A DNA stretch of 64,000 nt from Hippopus hippopus (taxonomy: Eukaryota > Mollusca > Bivalvia > Cardiida > Cardiidae): assembly GCA_946811185.2 (NCBI GenBank), contig OX328101.1, positions 24,970,122-25,034,121 on the forward strand, given 5' to 3'. How positions within the stretch are numbered: position 1 is the first letter of the stretch; every line of letters begins with the position of its first letter. Shown here piece by piece: positions 53,477 to 63,572 of the stretch. Under the pieces are notes generated by a model. The model did not search any database and was not told where the DNA came from. It saw nothing but the letters and a program-made list of their open reading frames with translations. The translations under genes and the position numbers were made by a program.

Positions 53477-53670
53477 TTAACCGTTTACCAAATGACATAT
53501 TTTAGACTGTTCCAAAGTTAGGGGAATTGCAGGTGACAAATTTTGAAGTCATACAAATGAGAATTGAAAGCATTGTGGGTAAAGGAAAATTTCAAATTTC
53601 AGTTTTTGAGTTAAACTGAATTTGTTGTCTGCAAATGCTGTCTGAAACTTTGTCGTTTGGTAAATAGTTA
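53477..53670 (+). repeat. Family A element with two like ends
   Basis: TTAACCGTTTACCAAATGAC at the left; the right end is GTCGTTTGGTAAATAGTTA, which matches the complement of the same (left) end. Both ends are thus the AAACGAC type, unlike the standard copy. Confidence 0.6.
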
Positions 53671-54079
53671 TAACAGAAAACATTAGATCTATGGGAAAAC
53701 GAAAAAGTGATTGTTACCATTAGTGTAACTTGTTTACATCATTTGAATATATGTATTTTTCGTTAGTAATTGCTGTAATTTGTTGATTTGAATTCCATAG
53801 CAATAAGTGTTATTGAATAGTGCATTTTCCCTTGCGTCAGATTGTGGGCATAGTCAAAACTATCCACAGGGGCTGACTAAGTTTGTACCCAGTATTGAAA
53901 CTCCTGATATGGATACTTAAAAGTGTTGTTCCTTGACCCTGGGAGTCCAAAGCATACAATTGTTTTCAATAGACCATGTAGACCAAGAGGACACTGCAAA
54001 GTATTTGCATTGTCCTCTTGAATAAATGCCTTTTTCTTATTTCCTGATTGCAAACACCCATTACATTCATTTTTCGGAT
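53671..54079. other. Intergenic, nothing recognised
   Basis: Unique sequence. AGAGGACACTGCAAAG at 53988 and TTTGCATTGTCCTCTTG at 54005 form a short inverted repeat. Confidence 0.4.
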
Positions 54080-54285
54080 TACAGTATCTAGTTTTAACAA
54101 TCCTGAGGAAAGAAGACTTTTGAAAACATGGTTGGAAAAGGACAATATGTGGATAACCAGTATTTTTTCCCATTTCCCCTGTCTTCAGCTCTACCGAAGA
54201 CAAATCCGATTATTTGAGATGTGTAGTTTGTTTTTCTGAAAATCCCTTCAACTTGGACAAATCTACAATGATGTTGTTTGGTTAA
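54080..54285 (-). repeat. Family A element
   Basis: Reverse copy from GATTACAGTATCTAG to GTTGTTTGGTTAA; shares its terminal TTAA with the next copy. Confidence 0.65.
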
Positions 54286-54508
54286 TCTTTTACCAAACAA
54301 TCCTGGGTTTTAACGACACTGAATGAGAAGGCTTTTGAAAACATTGTGGGAAAAGGAGAAAATGCTGGTTACCAGCATTTTCTCCTTTTCCCACAATGTT
54401 TTCTGTTGTTTTAAAGACACATTCCATAATTTAAACAACATTCAATATATCATCTGCAAATGCTTTTAATTTGAGCAAGTCCAAGATTTTGTTGTATGGT
54501 AATGCTTA
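54282..54508 (-). repeat. Family A element
   Basis: TTAATCTTTTACCAAACAAT to TTGTATGGTAATGCTTAA, with a perfect hairpin arm GTGGGAAAAGGAGAAAATGC. Confidence 0.85.
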
Positions 54509-54633
54509 AAGGGATTGTTGGATACAGTTAGTTGATGAACAAAAGTGGCACTTGTCAGACTGTGCTAGATCACCTCACCTTAGATATAGGCATTCTTTCA
54601 CCTGCTCTGATAGGGGTCTGTAATTCTAAAACA

Positions 54634-54947
54634 TTTTTATACCCCCGCAAAACGAATGTTTTCGGGGGTATACTGGAATCGGCCTGTCAGTCCGTGTGTC
54701 CGTGTGTGTACAAAATACTAGTAATTTTGTGTCGCGAACTCCTACAGTTTTGCTGCTATTGTTTTGAAAGTTTGTTGATACATTGATCGTATACTAAATT
54801 TGTGCAAGACGCAGTTTTCAACCATCTACTCCCTATGATTCCAAGGTAATCTCCCCTTGAACTTAGATAATATTTTTGTTAAATTGCCTGTTTCTGTCAA
54901 AGCGCTGGCGGGGGTATTAAGTCACATTCAGTGACAGCTCTAGTTTT
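54634..54947 (+). mobile_element. Short element, ATACCCCCGC head
   Basis: ATACCCCCGCAAAACGAATG with the complementary CATTCG-poor partner TTTTCGGGGGTATAC nearby, GTCCGTGTGTCC words, and a GCTGGCGGGGGTATTAAG tail. It resembles families D to G in layout. Confidence 0.6.
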
Positions 54948-55537
54948 CTCTGCTGTTTGTTGTGTAGACTCATCTCATGCTAGCAATGACTTTTGAAGAC
55001 ATTGTGACAGTAGGAGAATTTGTTTGTTTTAGCATTTCCTTGGCCCAAATGTAAACTTAAAAAAATTATATACAATGCATATGTGGATAACATGTACATT
55101 GTTCTTTCTATTTGTACATTTAGACTACAAGTTGATTGAAGCATCATGTTGAAATATATATAGATATATGTAATAATGTAATATAAATGAAATACTTCAT
55201 TGATAAATACATTTGATAGTGTATGTGCAGCTTGGTTTCTTTCTTTCTGATGACATTTAACACTGAGTATAATGAATTGGCTATTTTCAGTCAGCAAACA
55301 AGACCAAATAAGGCATTTTTAAGGCTGTTTTTTTTTTTTTTTTTCCATGATATGTCACTAAATATTAGACATGATAGACCCAGTATACGACTACTTTTTC
55401 TTTCAATTTCATCTTGATCTAGACTGCCACAAAAGCAAGTATATTTATTATTGGCACTCTGCCGGTTAACAGACTTTGGTCAAAGCATCAAGTTAGTCAT
55501 CACCTTTTGAACACAAATTTTTGTGTTTGCTGCAAAC
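54948..55537. other. Intergenic, little recognised
   Basis: Contains a run of about 18 T near 55329-55344 and AT-rich DNA; no gene seen. Confidence 0.4.
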
Positions 55538-55790
55538 CATTTTTAGCTCCAGTGGCCAGTTTATGGCCTGGTGCCTCTCTGTGTATCTGTCAGTGTGTGC
55601 GTCTGTGTGCTAACTTTAATATCAAGCATCTCTGGAACTACCCATCCAATGTAGACCAAACTTCATGAAAATAATCCTACCATGGTCCTCTTCATAATTT
55701 CCTTCAAAGAATTTGATTCGTGTTGCCATGGCAACAAATTAAAAAAAATATTGAGATTCTCTAAGAATTTTTTGTTGTCCTCTTGTGCTG
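55538..55790 (+). mobile_element. Family D head fragment (copy 6)
   Basis: TTTTTAGCTCCAGTGGCC and GTTGCCATGGCAACAAATT; the tail is missing. Confidence 0.65.
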
Positions 55791-55885
55791 TGTTTAAAGA
55801 TTAATCTTGCCAGTAATGGATTTCAAACTTATAATCATGACTGTGAGCAGCTGTGTTGAAGAATGGTCTGCAAACGTAATGTGTT

Positions 55886-56106
55886 GACGCTTTACCGAAC
55901 AATCTTATTAAGTTTTAACGACATTGCAAACGAACACTTTTGAAGAAACAAAATAGGGAAAAAAGAGAAAATGCTGGTGCCCAACATTTTCTTCTTGTCC
56001 CAGGATATTTTCTTCTCTTTCACAGACAAATCCTATAATTTATGAAAAGCGATATTCGTCGATGCAAATTTTTACATGGACAAGTCTAAGATTTTGTCAT
56101 CCGGTT
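55886..56106 (-). repeat. Family A element
   Basis: GCTTTACCGAACAATC to GTCATCCGGTTAAAAC, with a diverged hairpin. Confidence 0.65.
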
Positions 56107-56175
56107 AAAACTTGATGGACTGTTGCCGGAAGGAGTAGGGAGACCAAGATCGACATTTTAGACAATGTTGTAATA

Positions 56176-56655
56176 ATTGAGCCATGCTACGGTAAAAGGG
56201 GGCTTAACTCTTTACCAAAAGACAAAATTTCAGACTGGTCCAAATTGAAAGCACTTGCAGACGACAAAACAAACGTAACTCAAAAATTGAAATTTGTTTC
56301 CAGCAGGGTAGAAAACATTGTGGGAAAAGGAGAAAATGCTGGTTACCAGCATTTTCTCCTTTTCCCACAATTTTTTCAAACGGCTTCTATCTCAGGGTCG
56401 TAAAAACCAGGGATTGTTTGGTAAAGGGTTAATGCATCTCTGTGACCCATGATACAAAGCAAACCATCACTTACTTATGGACCCATAATATCCATTTTTT
56501 ATAACAAAAAACTAAATCATTAGGTAGACTGGTCCTTCGACAAACAGGAAATTGACCAATAGCGAAAAGTTTCGGCCCTGGTCTGCGCTGGCTGACCTGG
56601 GTCGAGATTTTTCGCAGATGCATTAAGCCCCCTTTTCACAGAGCATGTCTTAATT
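56176..56655 (+). repeat. Family B element split by a family A element
   Basis: Left end GAGCCATGCTACGGTAAAAG to GGGGGC; after 56433 resumes TGCATCTCTGTGACCC and ends CCTTTTCACAGAGCATGTC. Removing the insert leaves GGCTTAATGCATC as in other B copies. Confidence 0.85.
56204..56433 (+). repeat. Family A element, nested in family B
   Basis: TTAACTCTTTACCAAAAGAC to GTTTGGTAAAGGGTTAA with an almost perfect hairpin; flanked by duplicated TTAA. Confidence 0.9.
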
Positions 56656-56657
56656 AT

Positions 56658-56882
56658 AACTGAGCCATGCTCTGGCAAAAAAAAGCTTAACGCAGTATAT
56701 CGGGCAAGACGTATATATAGTTATGGAAGCATAAAAACCATTGTGTTTGACAATCGATTGAATCATGAGGTATAATAGTCCTTTGGCATGTAAAAAATTT
56801 AAAGATAACAAAAAAGTAGGCTGACCTGGGTCGATACTTTTTGTAGATGCATTTAGCCCCCTTTTCACAAAGCATGGTTCAT
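56658..56882 (-). repeat. Family B element
   Basis: TGAGCCATGCTCTGGC to CCTTTTCACAAAGCATGGTTCA; adjoins the preceding B copy. Confidence 0.75.
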
Positions 56883-57388
56883 ATGTAAGAGTAATTTATC
56901 TGTCCGTCACAGTACTTTGAAAAGTCGTATGTAGCTTAAAGACGAATAAAAAGTCGTTTGCAGGTGATAATATGCTTCTCACGGTTTACTTTTTTTCTGC
57001 TGGCAATCGATGTCTATGACATACGCTAATCCAGGATTTCAGGTAGGCGATATCCGTCAAAACTCGGATGATCCGAGAATCAAATCCCTCTGCTGTATAA
57101 CGTCGTGTGATTTTCACATAACCTTACATTTCTTCGACGGAAATGGACCGTTTTACTGCTCTTGAAATCGTACAGTAAAACGATGTACAGTTTTCAAACG
57201 AACTTGTCCTACATATACTTACGCCCACAGGCAATTTATTTCATTTTACGTGGTTTTATCTATTTTGATTGAAGTTTTCGTGGACAGATTAACAAATAAC
57301 GTCTAAATAACGTCTTGTTCTTGTCCTGAATACGAAGAATTTGTTAGGTGTCGCCATATTTACGATCATGTGACTTTAATGAAGCCTG
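56883..57388. other. Sequence downstream of SLC22 gene, nothing recognised
   Basis: Holds a minus-strand AATAAA at 57240-57235, a candidate poly(A) signal for the transporter if its 3' UTR spans the SINE. Confidence 0.35.
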
Positions 57389-57653
57389 CCCCGCCCGGGT
57401 AGCTCAGTGGTGAGCGTGTCGGACTCATGACCTGGTGGTTGTGAGTTCGATACCCGGTTGAGGCGAACTTTCTTTCCGGCGTATTTTCGCCTCTCACCTC
57501 TGCTGAAGCATGTGAGAAAAGTAGTCGGTGGCTTTGGAAAGAAATTTGTGTTAGTACTGGTGTGAGAAAGCCAGGAAACACATGTGCGTCACCGACCGCC
57601 ATGATATGACCTTAGCTGTTAAAGTGGCGTTAAACCCCAATAGAACCAACTAA
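57389..57653 (+). mobile_element. tRNA-derived SINE, second type
   Basis: tRNA-like head at about 57395-57462: GGGTAGCTCAGTGGTGAG fits an A box and GTGAGTTCGATACCC a B box, and the ends CCGGGTA/TACCCGG pair. The body has AGTAGTCGGTGGCTTTGG; the tail is GTGGCGTTAAACCCCAAT. The body shares the GGCTTTGGAAAG and GCGTTAAAC motifs with other SINE fragments here. Confidence 0.85.
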
Positions 57654-57727
57654 TGAAGCCCGCCTTAATACGAGGAGATGTAGATATGTAACTGACCGAG
57701 TGTTGACGATTTTAATGTACATGTAGA

Positions 57728-57916
57728 TTATGTCGAATGACTAATTTCTCTTTTGCAAAAAGTCTTTCCAAGACGATCGATGTCCTCGACAGTTTCCGGC
57801 ATGGGTTGATCGAGTGTTTCCGGTAGAAGTAACGATATCAAAGTCGACAGTAAAGATAAGACTCCTATAATCACCAATGCGAAGGACTTGCCCAGGTCCC
57901 CACCCATCTGCTTGCC
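57728..57916 (-). CDS. SLC22 last exon and stop
   Basis: Acceptor TAACTTTCAG. Encodes GKQMGGDLGKSFALVIIG (start of TM12), then LLPETLDQPMPETVED and a tail ending HST. TAA at 57730-57728. A minus-strand ATTAAA lies at 57716-57711, very close to the stop. Confidence 0.93.
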   Translation of the reverse strand, partial: GKQMGGDLGKSFALVIIGVLSLLSTLISLLLPETLDQPMPETVEDIDRLGKTFCKREISHST

Positions 57917-60900
57917 CTGAAAGTTAGATACGTGTACAATATGTCATCGTAACAAATTTAAAACGATATCAGAAAAAAAAATGAAGCACGAAACTAATTG
58001 CACCTGAAACGAATTTGCAGAAGACGATCATGAAAAGATTATAAAATAGGTATTATCAACAGAAATTAGACTTTTTCTTTGCCAATCGTCAAAATTTTTT
58101 ATCATACAAAATTGAAAGCATTTTGCAGAGTATAAAATAGATATAGTTAAGTGATGATCTCTGTCTGATAGCACAGAAAAGTTTGTGGAAAAAGGGGGAA
58201 AACCTTCGTCTCCTGGGTCGTTAAAACTCGGTATTGTTTGGAAAAAGGTTAATGGTTACTTTTGCCGCATTGTACATAATCAGCATAGTTAGACTGAAGT
58301 TAAAACCAAAACGTTTTGCGTAGAGTTTCAATGAGATGAAATGGCATCATTAATTCTTTCAGCGCTAAATAAATGAGCTATGTTCTGTGAAAAGGGGGCT
58401 TAATGCATCTGGAAAAAGTATCGACCCAGGTCAGCCTGCGCAGTCCGCGCAGGCTGACCCGAAACTTTTTGCAATTGGTCAATTTTCAGCATGTCAAAGG
58501 ACCAGTGTATCTCATGATTTCGTCAGTTGTTAGCCAAAATAGATCTTGTAAATCCATAAAATTTTATGTGATGACTTGCTCGGTATCATGGATCACAGAG
58601 ATGCATTAAGTCCCCGTTTTGCCAGCGAGTGCCAGAAACTAACAAAAATTTTGTTTTATCGGCTTGAATAAACAGGTTGGCGGTATAGATCCAATGATCA
58701 GACTGCACGTTCCTTGCAATCTAATGTCGATCTTTGCCGTTGTTTCGCCTGTGGCGCTGAAGATGTTAACTCTTTACCTAAAGAAAGAATTTAGGACTCA
58801 ACCAAATTTAAAGCATTTGCAAAAGACGAAATAAAAGTAGCTCAATTGATGATTTCTGTCCTTAATAGGTCAGAAAACATGTGAAAAGGGGAAAAAAATC
58901 AAAATGGTGGTTACCAGTATTTTCTCCTTTTCCAACAATACTTTCAAAAGCCTGCTCCTTCAGGGTCCTTAAAACTCGGGATTAAGTGGTAAAGAGTTAA
59001 ATCGTTCGCGTGAAGAAGGAATAATTAAAACACCTATCGAAACCAAAAGCAATTTCAGGCAAGGTAAGAACCCGATGTAGGTGAAAATTATGTGGAACAT
59101 AAAGTTATTTTAGAAGTCCAATTTAACGCCTACAACCTAAGCTGCAAGCACTAAACTGATATAGCTTTTCCTTCATAGATCTACCTCCTGAGACAAAGTT
59201 TCGATGTAAAACTTGAGGAAAATACTTAATCGACATTAAAATAAAGTCAGATATATAATAATTGAGCCATGCTCTGGCAAAAGGAGGCTTAATGCATCTT
59301 CGTGATGCATAATGCCAAACATGTCATCACATGACCGTTGATCCATAAAGTCCATTTTGTAAAACAAACGACTGATTCATGAGACTTTCATCCAATGATT
59401 TCGTTTTCAATCCATTTAGAGATAATAAAATTTGCAGCTTTGTCAAGATCACGAATTTCGACAAATAATTTCAAGGATAAAATCTGGGTAGGCAATGTTT
59501 TAGAAATGAGGCGTATGATTCAAGAACATTCAGTAGCCTTTGACCAAATAAGGCACTTTTTTGCTGATCTCACACCTGTGTAAGACAAGAAAATTCGTAA
59601 TGGCTGTAATAACCCTAAGGCTGCTAAGTGCGACTCATTGAACTTTTGCAGACAATGTAGATCAAGATCAGACTGCACAGAATGTGCAGTCTGATCTTGG
59701 ATCTACTCTGTCTGATATGGAGCATTATTCGGTTTCTTACTATTGGCTTGAAAGTTTCGTTTTACTTATTTAGCAGCATAAGTGTTAGACTGAAAGTATG
59801 GGTAGTAATGTGATACATGTAATTCATTGTCCATGTACGTGCACAAAGTGAGGAAACGCCTGGCAAGCATTAAGCATTACGTATTCGAGACTGTAGGAAA
59901 TATGTTTCCGCTGTATGTAAGTCCTATGATTCAAAGGTATACATACCAATATAACAATATAAGGACAAATCATTGTCCCTATACGTGCCCATGATGAGGA
60001 AACGCCTAACAAGCATCAGGGATCTTATATACAAATATATATGAGCCGTGCTCTGGCAGAAGGGGGCTTAATGCATCTCCGTAATGCATGATACCAAGCA
60101 AGGGTTCCTATACTTATTGGTCCATAATAGCCATATTTTTTAACAATTGACTTTATCATGAGGTAGCCTGGGTCTTGGACATACAGAAAATTGACCAATA
60201 GCGAAAAGTTTCGGCCTAGGTCAGCCTGCGCGGACTGCGCAGGCTGACCTGGGTCGATACTTTTCGCAAATGCATTAAGCCCCTTTTTCACAGAGCATGG
60301 CTCATATATCTATATACACGATCCCTGTAAGCATCAAGCATTACGTATAACTGTAGGAAATACGCTTCCGCTCTATATAACTTACAAGATTCAAAGCAAT
60401 ACATACCAATATAACAATATAAGGACATATCATTGTCCCTATACGTGCACTAAGTGAGGACACACCTATACCAGCATTACGTATGATGGTGGGAAACAGT
60501 TCCGCTGTGTATAAGTACTGTATACTGAACCCCGCTGTTGCCCCGCATTTTCCGATCAATGTCAACACCAAAACGATTCCATTTGTAACTTTTCCTGTTG
60601 ATAGAATATATTTGTCGGTTGTTTTGTCATTAGATCTAACCTTTAATCACACCCATAAGAAGAAAAGATTGGGGGGAAAAGGAGAAAATACTGCTAACCT
60701 ACATGCTCTCCGTTTCCTACATCTTTTCCTACCATTTTAAAGATAAGCCCTGTCTTTGGAACCACATTTTACATGTCCTCTGTAAATGCTTTTAATTTGG
60801 ACAGGTCTGACATTTTGTTATCTGGTAAAAGGTAAACGCCGTGTCAGAAGTAACCTAGTTATACAATGGTGGCCAGAGCACGTGACCGTTCGTTCCCAAA

Positions 60901-62310
60901 GTTTCTTTGCTTATGCGACATGTTATAGACTTTCAAAACCATCAATCGCTTTTCCTTATAAAAAAGGTCGAAACAATCTTAAGCTATAAGAGAGAATACA
61001 TTCTGTAGCATTGACTTTCTCAACCGTCCATGATGGAGAAAATCATTGTTGAGCCGGCGATTCCAACTTACGAACCATGGGATACTATCCCTGAGCGTTA
61101 AGTACTGCTGATCTATCGAGGCCGTGTAGAACGCATTGAAAACAATCCTCTATTCGAAAGAAGAATTTGGATACATAGGACCATGTCAATGTCTTAAAGA
61201 GATGCCATTCAATTGGAGAGACGTTTGACTGGTTCGTTAGAAAAATGAAGAATTTGAAGATACCTTCGTATGGTGGCATATTTCTGCCGCGAGATACGAG
61301 ATAGCTATTGCGATAATTTAAGAGAACTATCGTGATAAAACAAAGTTTCCTGGAAATATTATCTAGAAAATAAAAAATTTCATGATTAAAATATCGCGAC
61401 AATTCTGTTATCATGATTTTTTTTTTTTGCTTTAGTGCCCACAACTGACATTCACGGTATTTATAATAAGATACGAATTCGGAACATCTTCGTCTACATC
61501 CGTATAAATTTCCTTTTCCCTAAATGGTTTTAAAGTTGTTCGTAGGAGGCATTTCGAGTCGCCTTTCTGATTTTACAGACTCCTATTAATTTTGAGTCTT
61601 GTCAAAATTTACCAATTAAGCTACAATTGTTAATAATTCGAATTTTTACTTCCTGCAATCTTGTGAAGTCAAAAACTACCGAGTTCATCCAAAATGTGAA
61701 TTTTCTATTTATAGATATCGAGAAAAGGATAGAACTATCACGATAATTTTATCTCGCATGTCAACTTCGTGCACGAGTGAGAAATTTTGCGTTAAAATAT
61801 GTAGTTTATCGTGATACTTTTTTCAGGAAACTTTTCACTATCTCGATATTATTTTCAGGAAACTTTAATTTATCACGATAGTTTTCTAAAATTATCATGA
61901 CAGCTATCTCGTATCTCGTGGCAGAAATATGCCACCATACCTTCGGACCCACAATAATATGTACGTCTATTCGAAAGTAGAATTTGGATACACAGGACCA
62001 TGTCAAATGTGTTGAAGAGAAGCCATTCGATTGGAAGAGACGTCTTGACTAGTTTGTTAGAAAAATAAAGAAGTTTATGATACCTTCGGACCCATAATAC
62101 AACGTAAAGAAGGTGGACACGAGAGAAACTCCGCTGATTGCCATCACAAGACAGTAAAGTCTGCGCCGCCCTATTTTATCTATCAGCACCAGGACTATCA
62201 CGTAGCCCGGGGCCTCGACCAGTCCACTGAGGGCAAAGTTCAGATAGTAGTTTCCAGCTATTGCGCTCATATTCAACGATAAAACGTAGTATGATATTGC
62301 CACCACCATC
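57728..62310 (-). CDS. SLC22-family organic cation/carnitine transporter, 3' part
   Basis: Three minus-strand exons (62084-62310, 60407-60594, 57728-57916) join in matching phases to give about 200 C-terminal residues ending at TAA. Family knowledge: SLC22 proteins are 12-helix plasma-membrane MFS carriers for organic cations, anions, carnitine or related solutes. Seen here: a TM7-9 segment with YYVLSLN, GNYYLNFALSGLVEAPGY and the MFS loop DKIGRRR; a TM10-11 segment with LYTAELFPTIIRNAGIG and ARIGTM; and TM12 followed by LLPETLDQPMPETVED, a family hallmark. The N-terminal half lies beyond the right edge. The substrate cannot be inferred. Convergent with RSK. Confidence 0.93.
58088..58253 (+). 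repeat. Family A element, hairpin deleted
   Basis: AAATTGAAAGCATTTTGC to GGTCGTTAAAACTCGG; ends GTTTGGAAAAAGGTTAA. Confidence 0.65.
58371..58626 (+). repeat. Family B element
   Basis: ATGAGCTATGTTCTGTG to GATGCATTAAGTCCCC, with a GTCAGCCTGCGCAGTCCG core. Confidence 0.78.
58680..58745. repeat. Family I hairpin core
   Basis: TATAGATCCAATGATCAGAC and a diverged partner. Confidence 0.5.
58766..59000 (+). repeat. Family A element
   Basis: TTAACTCTTTACCTAAAG to TTAAGTGGTAAAGAGTTAA. Confidence 0.8.
59001..59606. other. SLC22 intron, family B fragment and unique DNA
   Basis: Left half of a family B element at 59262-59380 (TGAGCCATGCTCTGGC). The rest is unrecognised. Confidence 0.5.
59607..59792. 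repeat. Family I hairpin element, full-length type
   Basis: CTAAGGCTGCTAAGTGCG at left, a core at about 59650-59705 with ATCAGACTGCACAGAATG and its complement, and TTTAGCAGCATAAGTGTT at right. Confidence 0.75.
59820..59945 (-). pseudogene. Second decayed duplicate of SLC22 TM10-11 exon
   Basis: Minus strand: CATACAGCGGAAACATATTT, CGAATACGTAATGC and TTTGTGCACGTACATGG correspond to the exon middle. The MICPYIVIL end and the donor are missing. Confidence 0.65.
59960..60400 (-). pseudogene. Decayed duplicate of SLC22 TM10-11 exon, split by family B
   Basis: In minus-strand order, 60395-60336 repeats GAGCGGAAGCGTATTTCC and TACGTAATGCTTG, like the exon's TAELFP/IRNA codons. After the insertion, 60010-59948 repeats the ARIGTMICPYIVIL end with the same GTATGT donor. 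Frame and first half are lost, so it is unlikely to be used, but its donor and last 13 codons are intact. Confidence 0.75.
60018..60328 (-). repeat. Family B element with extended ends, inside duplicated exon
   Basis: ATGAGCCGTGCTCTGG and CAGAGCATGGCTCAT arms at 60041 and 60305. Outer arms GGGATC-TATATA are also inverted, and AAGCATC is directly repeated at 60011-60017 and 60329-60335. The core GTCAGCCTGCGCGGACTG is palindromic. Confidence 0.82.
60407..60594 (-). CDS. SLC22 exon (TM10-TM11 region)
   Basis: Encodes LIGKCGATAGFSIQYLYTAE, LFPTIIRNAG and MICPYIVIL. The donor GTATGT after TTG is clear and joins in phase 0 to the last exon. The acceptor at 60595-60596 (CTATCAACAG) lacks a long pyrimidine tract but gives the correct phase with the upstream exon. 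Confidence 0.9.
60637..60834 (-). repeat. Family A element
   Basis: CCTTTAATCACACCC to GTTATCTGGTAAAAGG, with a damaged hairpin. Confidence 0.65.
60835..61268. other. SLC22 intron with duplicated segment
   Basis: About 61140-61268 repeats 61965-62090 (GAATTTGGATACATAGGACC, AGATGCCATTCAATTGG, GATACCTTCG), the sequence just downstream of the TM7-9 exon donor. Confidence 0.7.
61269..61939. mobile_element. Terminal-inverted-repeat element, 671 bp
   Basis: Ends TATGGTGGCATATTTCTGCC and its complement; the inverted repeat continues through CGAGATACGAGATAGCT (about 37 bases). CCTTCG is directly repeated at 61263-61268 and 61940-61945. The interior is rich in TATCGTGATA-type words and has no transposase frame. 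With an 8-base reading (TACCTTCG) the duplication would suit hAT; superfamily open. Confidence 0.85.
62084..62310 (-). CDS. SLC22 exon (TM7-TM9 region)
   Basis: Acceptor TTTTTCACAG, donor GTATCA. Completes an Arg-like codon, then MVVAISYYVLSLN, the conserved GL-E-P region and DKIGRRR. Ends one base into a Gly codon that the next exon completes. Confidence 0.93.
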
Positions 62311-63157
62311 CTGTGAAAAATCAAAGCGTTGAAAACGCTGGAGTGACATTTGTCAAGGAAGCCGTTGGGTGGAATTTATAATTTGAAAGAAAAAGAGTAA
62401 TATTATTCAAATATTGACTTGAAAGTCAACCTACTAAGCAAATTAATACTTTCTTGGTTGAAGAGAGAATACTCATGACAAAGTTAGGATCATTTGTGTA
62501 TTGGTGGTCTCCCTTAAATGATTCGGAGGAGTCGGGAGTAATGATCCTTGACAGTAGGATGCATGATGGGTAGAGAGAGAAACCATAAAAATATATGAAA
62601 TTAAGTTTGTACCTGAAAGCTATGATTTTTGGTTATCTTTGGCCGTAAAGATCTAATTCCCAACATTACGATCAATTATTTCATTCTATAAATATTCATG
62701 CACAATCAAATGGAGTAGCGCGCAATCATGGGACGAACAAGCCCAGGGACAAACTGAATTTGGAACGGAAAAGCCCGGGACCAAGCGGTCAGTAGACAAA
62801 TTTTTGTGTATATCATTGCGCCAGTAGAAGGCTATGAGTTGGTTAAGCTATTTTCGATCAAAAAGAAGTATTTCTACGATCGATAGCCTCACCCATTGTA
62901 TTTTAATATGCCATTTCTAATTGCATACCTGAGTGCGATCGAAAAACTCATTTGTCTGAGAAAAATTGAGTTTAATTTGGGTTTATTTCCTTCGGCTCTG
63001 CACAAAATAGGACACATGGTCTTCAAAATCCAATATTGAACTCATAGTGGCATTGTCTTCGACAAATGCCACAAAAAAACAGAATGTTCGAACTTGTCTG
63101 AAACAGCTGTCCTAAAGAACAAACAGAAAATAGCAGGTGACTGTTTAACCCTCTTAT
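62311..63157. other. SLC22 intron, nothing recognised
   Basis: No further transporter exon could be found to the right of 62310 on the minus strand; upstream exons probably lie outside the window. Confidence 0.5.
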
Positions 63158-63305
63158 AAATGAGCCATGCTCTGTGAAAGGGGGTTTAATGAATCTAGAA
63201 TTCAGTGCGTCTCTCTGATGCATTCTACCAAGTACAGAGTTGCCTGACCTGGCTCGAAACTTTTTGCATATGCATTAAAAGCCATTTTTAAAACGCATGA
63301 CTCAT
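63158..63305 (+). repeat. Family B element, internally deleted
   Basis: ATGAGCCATGCTCTGTG to AACGCATGACTCAT, about 148 bases. Confidence 0.75.
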
Positions 63306-63308
63306 AAT

Positions 63309-63572
63309 TGGCCTGCAACACGCGAAAAGGGTCATTCGGACATTTGCGTAAAGTGTCGTCTCGGATCAGCCTGCGCAGTCCGCGCAGGCTGATCCGAGAC
63401 GGCACTTTACGACTATATTTGATGTTGTCCCACAGTAGACTCGCGCAAAACAGAAAATTACATAAACACGGAAAGTGTCATTTCGGATAAGCCTGCGCGG
63501 GGTGCGCAGGCTGATCCGAGACGACACTTTACGCAAATGTCCGAGTGCCCCTTTTCGCGTGTTGCAGGCCAA
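63309..63572. repeat. Family C element
   Basis: TTGGCCTGCAACACGCGAAA faces TTTCGCGTGTTGCAGGCCAA. Two internal palindromes centre on CAGCCTGCGCAGTCCGCG and GCCTGCGCGGGGTGCGCAGG. Confidence 0.88.

Noticed and set aside
57395..57462. Possible tRNA gene
   Set aside because: It is the better tRNA look-alike, but it continues into a SINE body and ends in the shared GCGTTAAAC tail; no anticodon arm could be defended.
60025..60291. 88-residue minus-strand reading frame, with similar frames at 27178-27375, 56650-56868 and 63366-63572
   Set aside because: These are translations of family B or C repeats and recur with every copy; not proteins.
61085..61444. 119-residue minus-strand reading frame near the SLC22 exons
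   Set aside because: It crosses the left end of the 671-base transposon and a duplicated intron segment; no transporter similarity.
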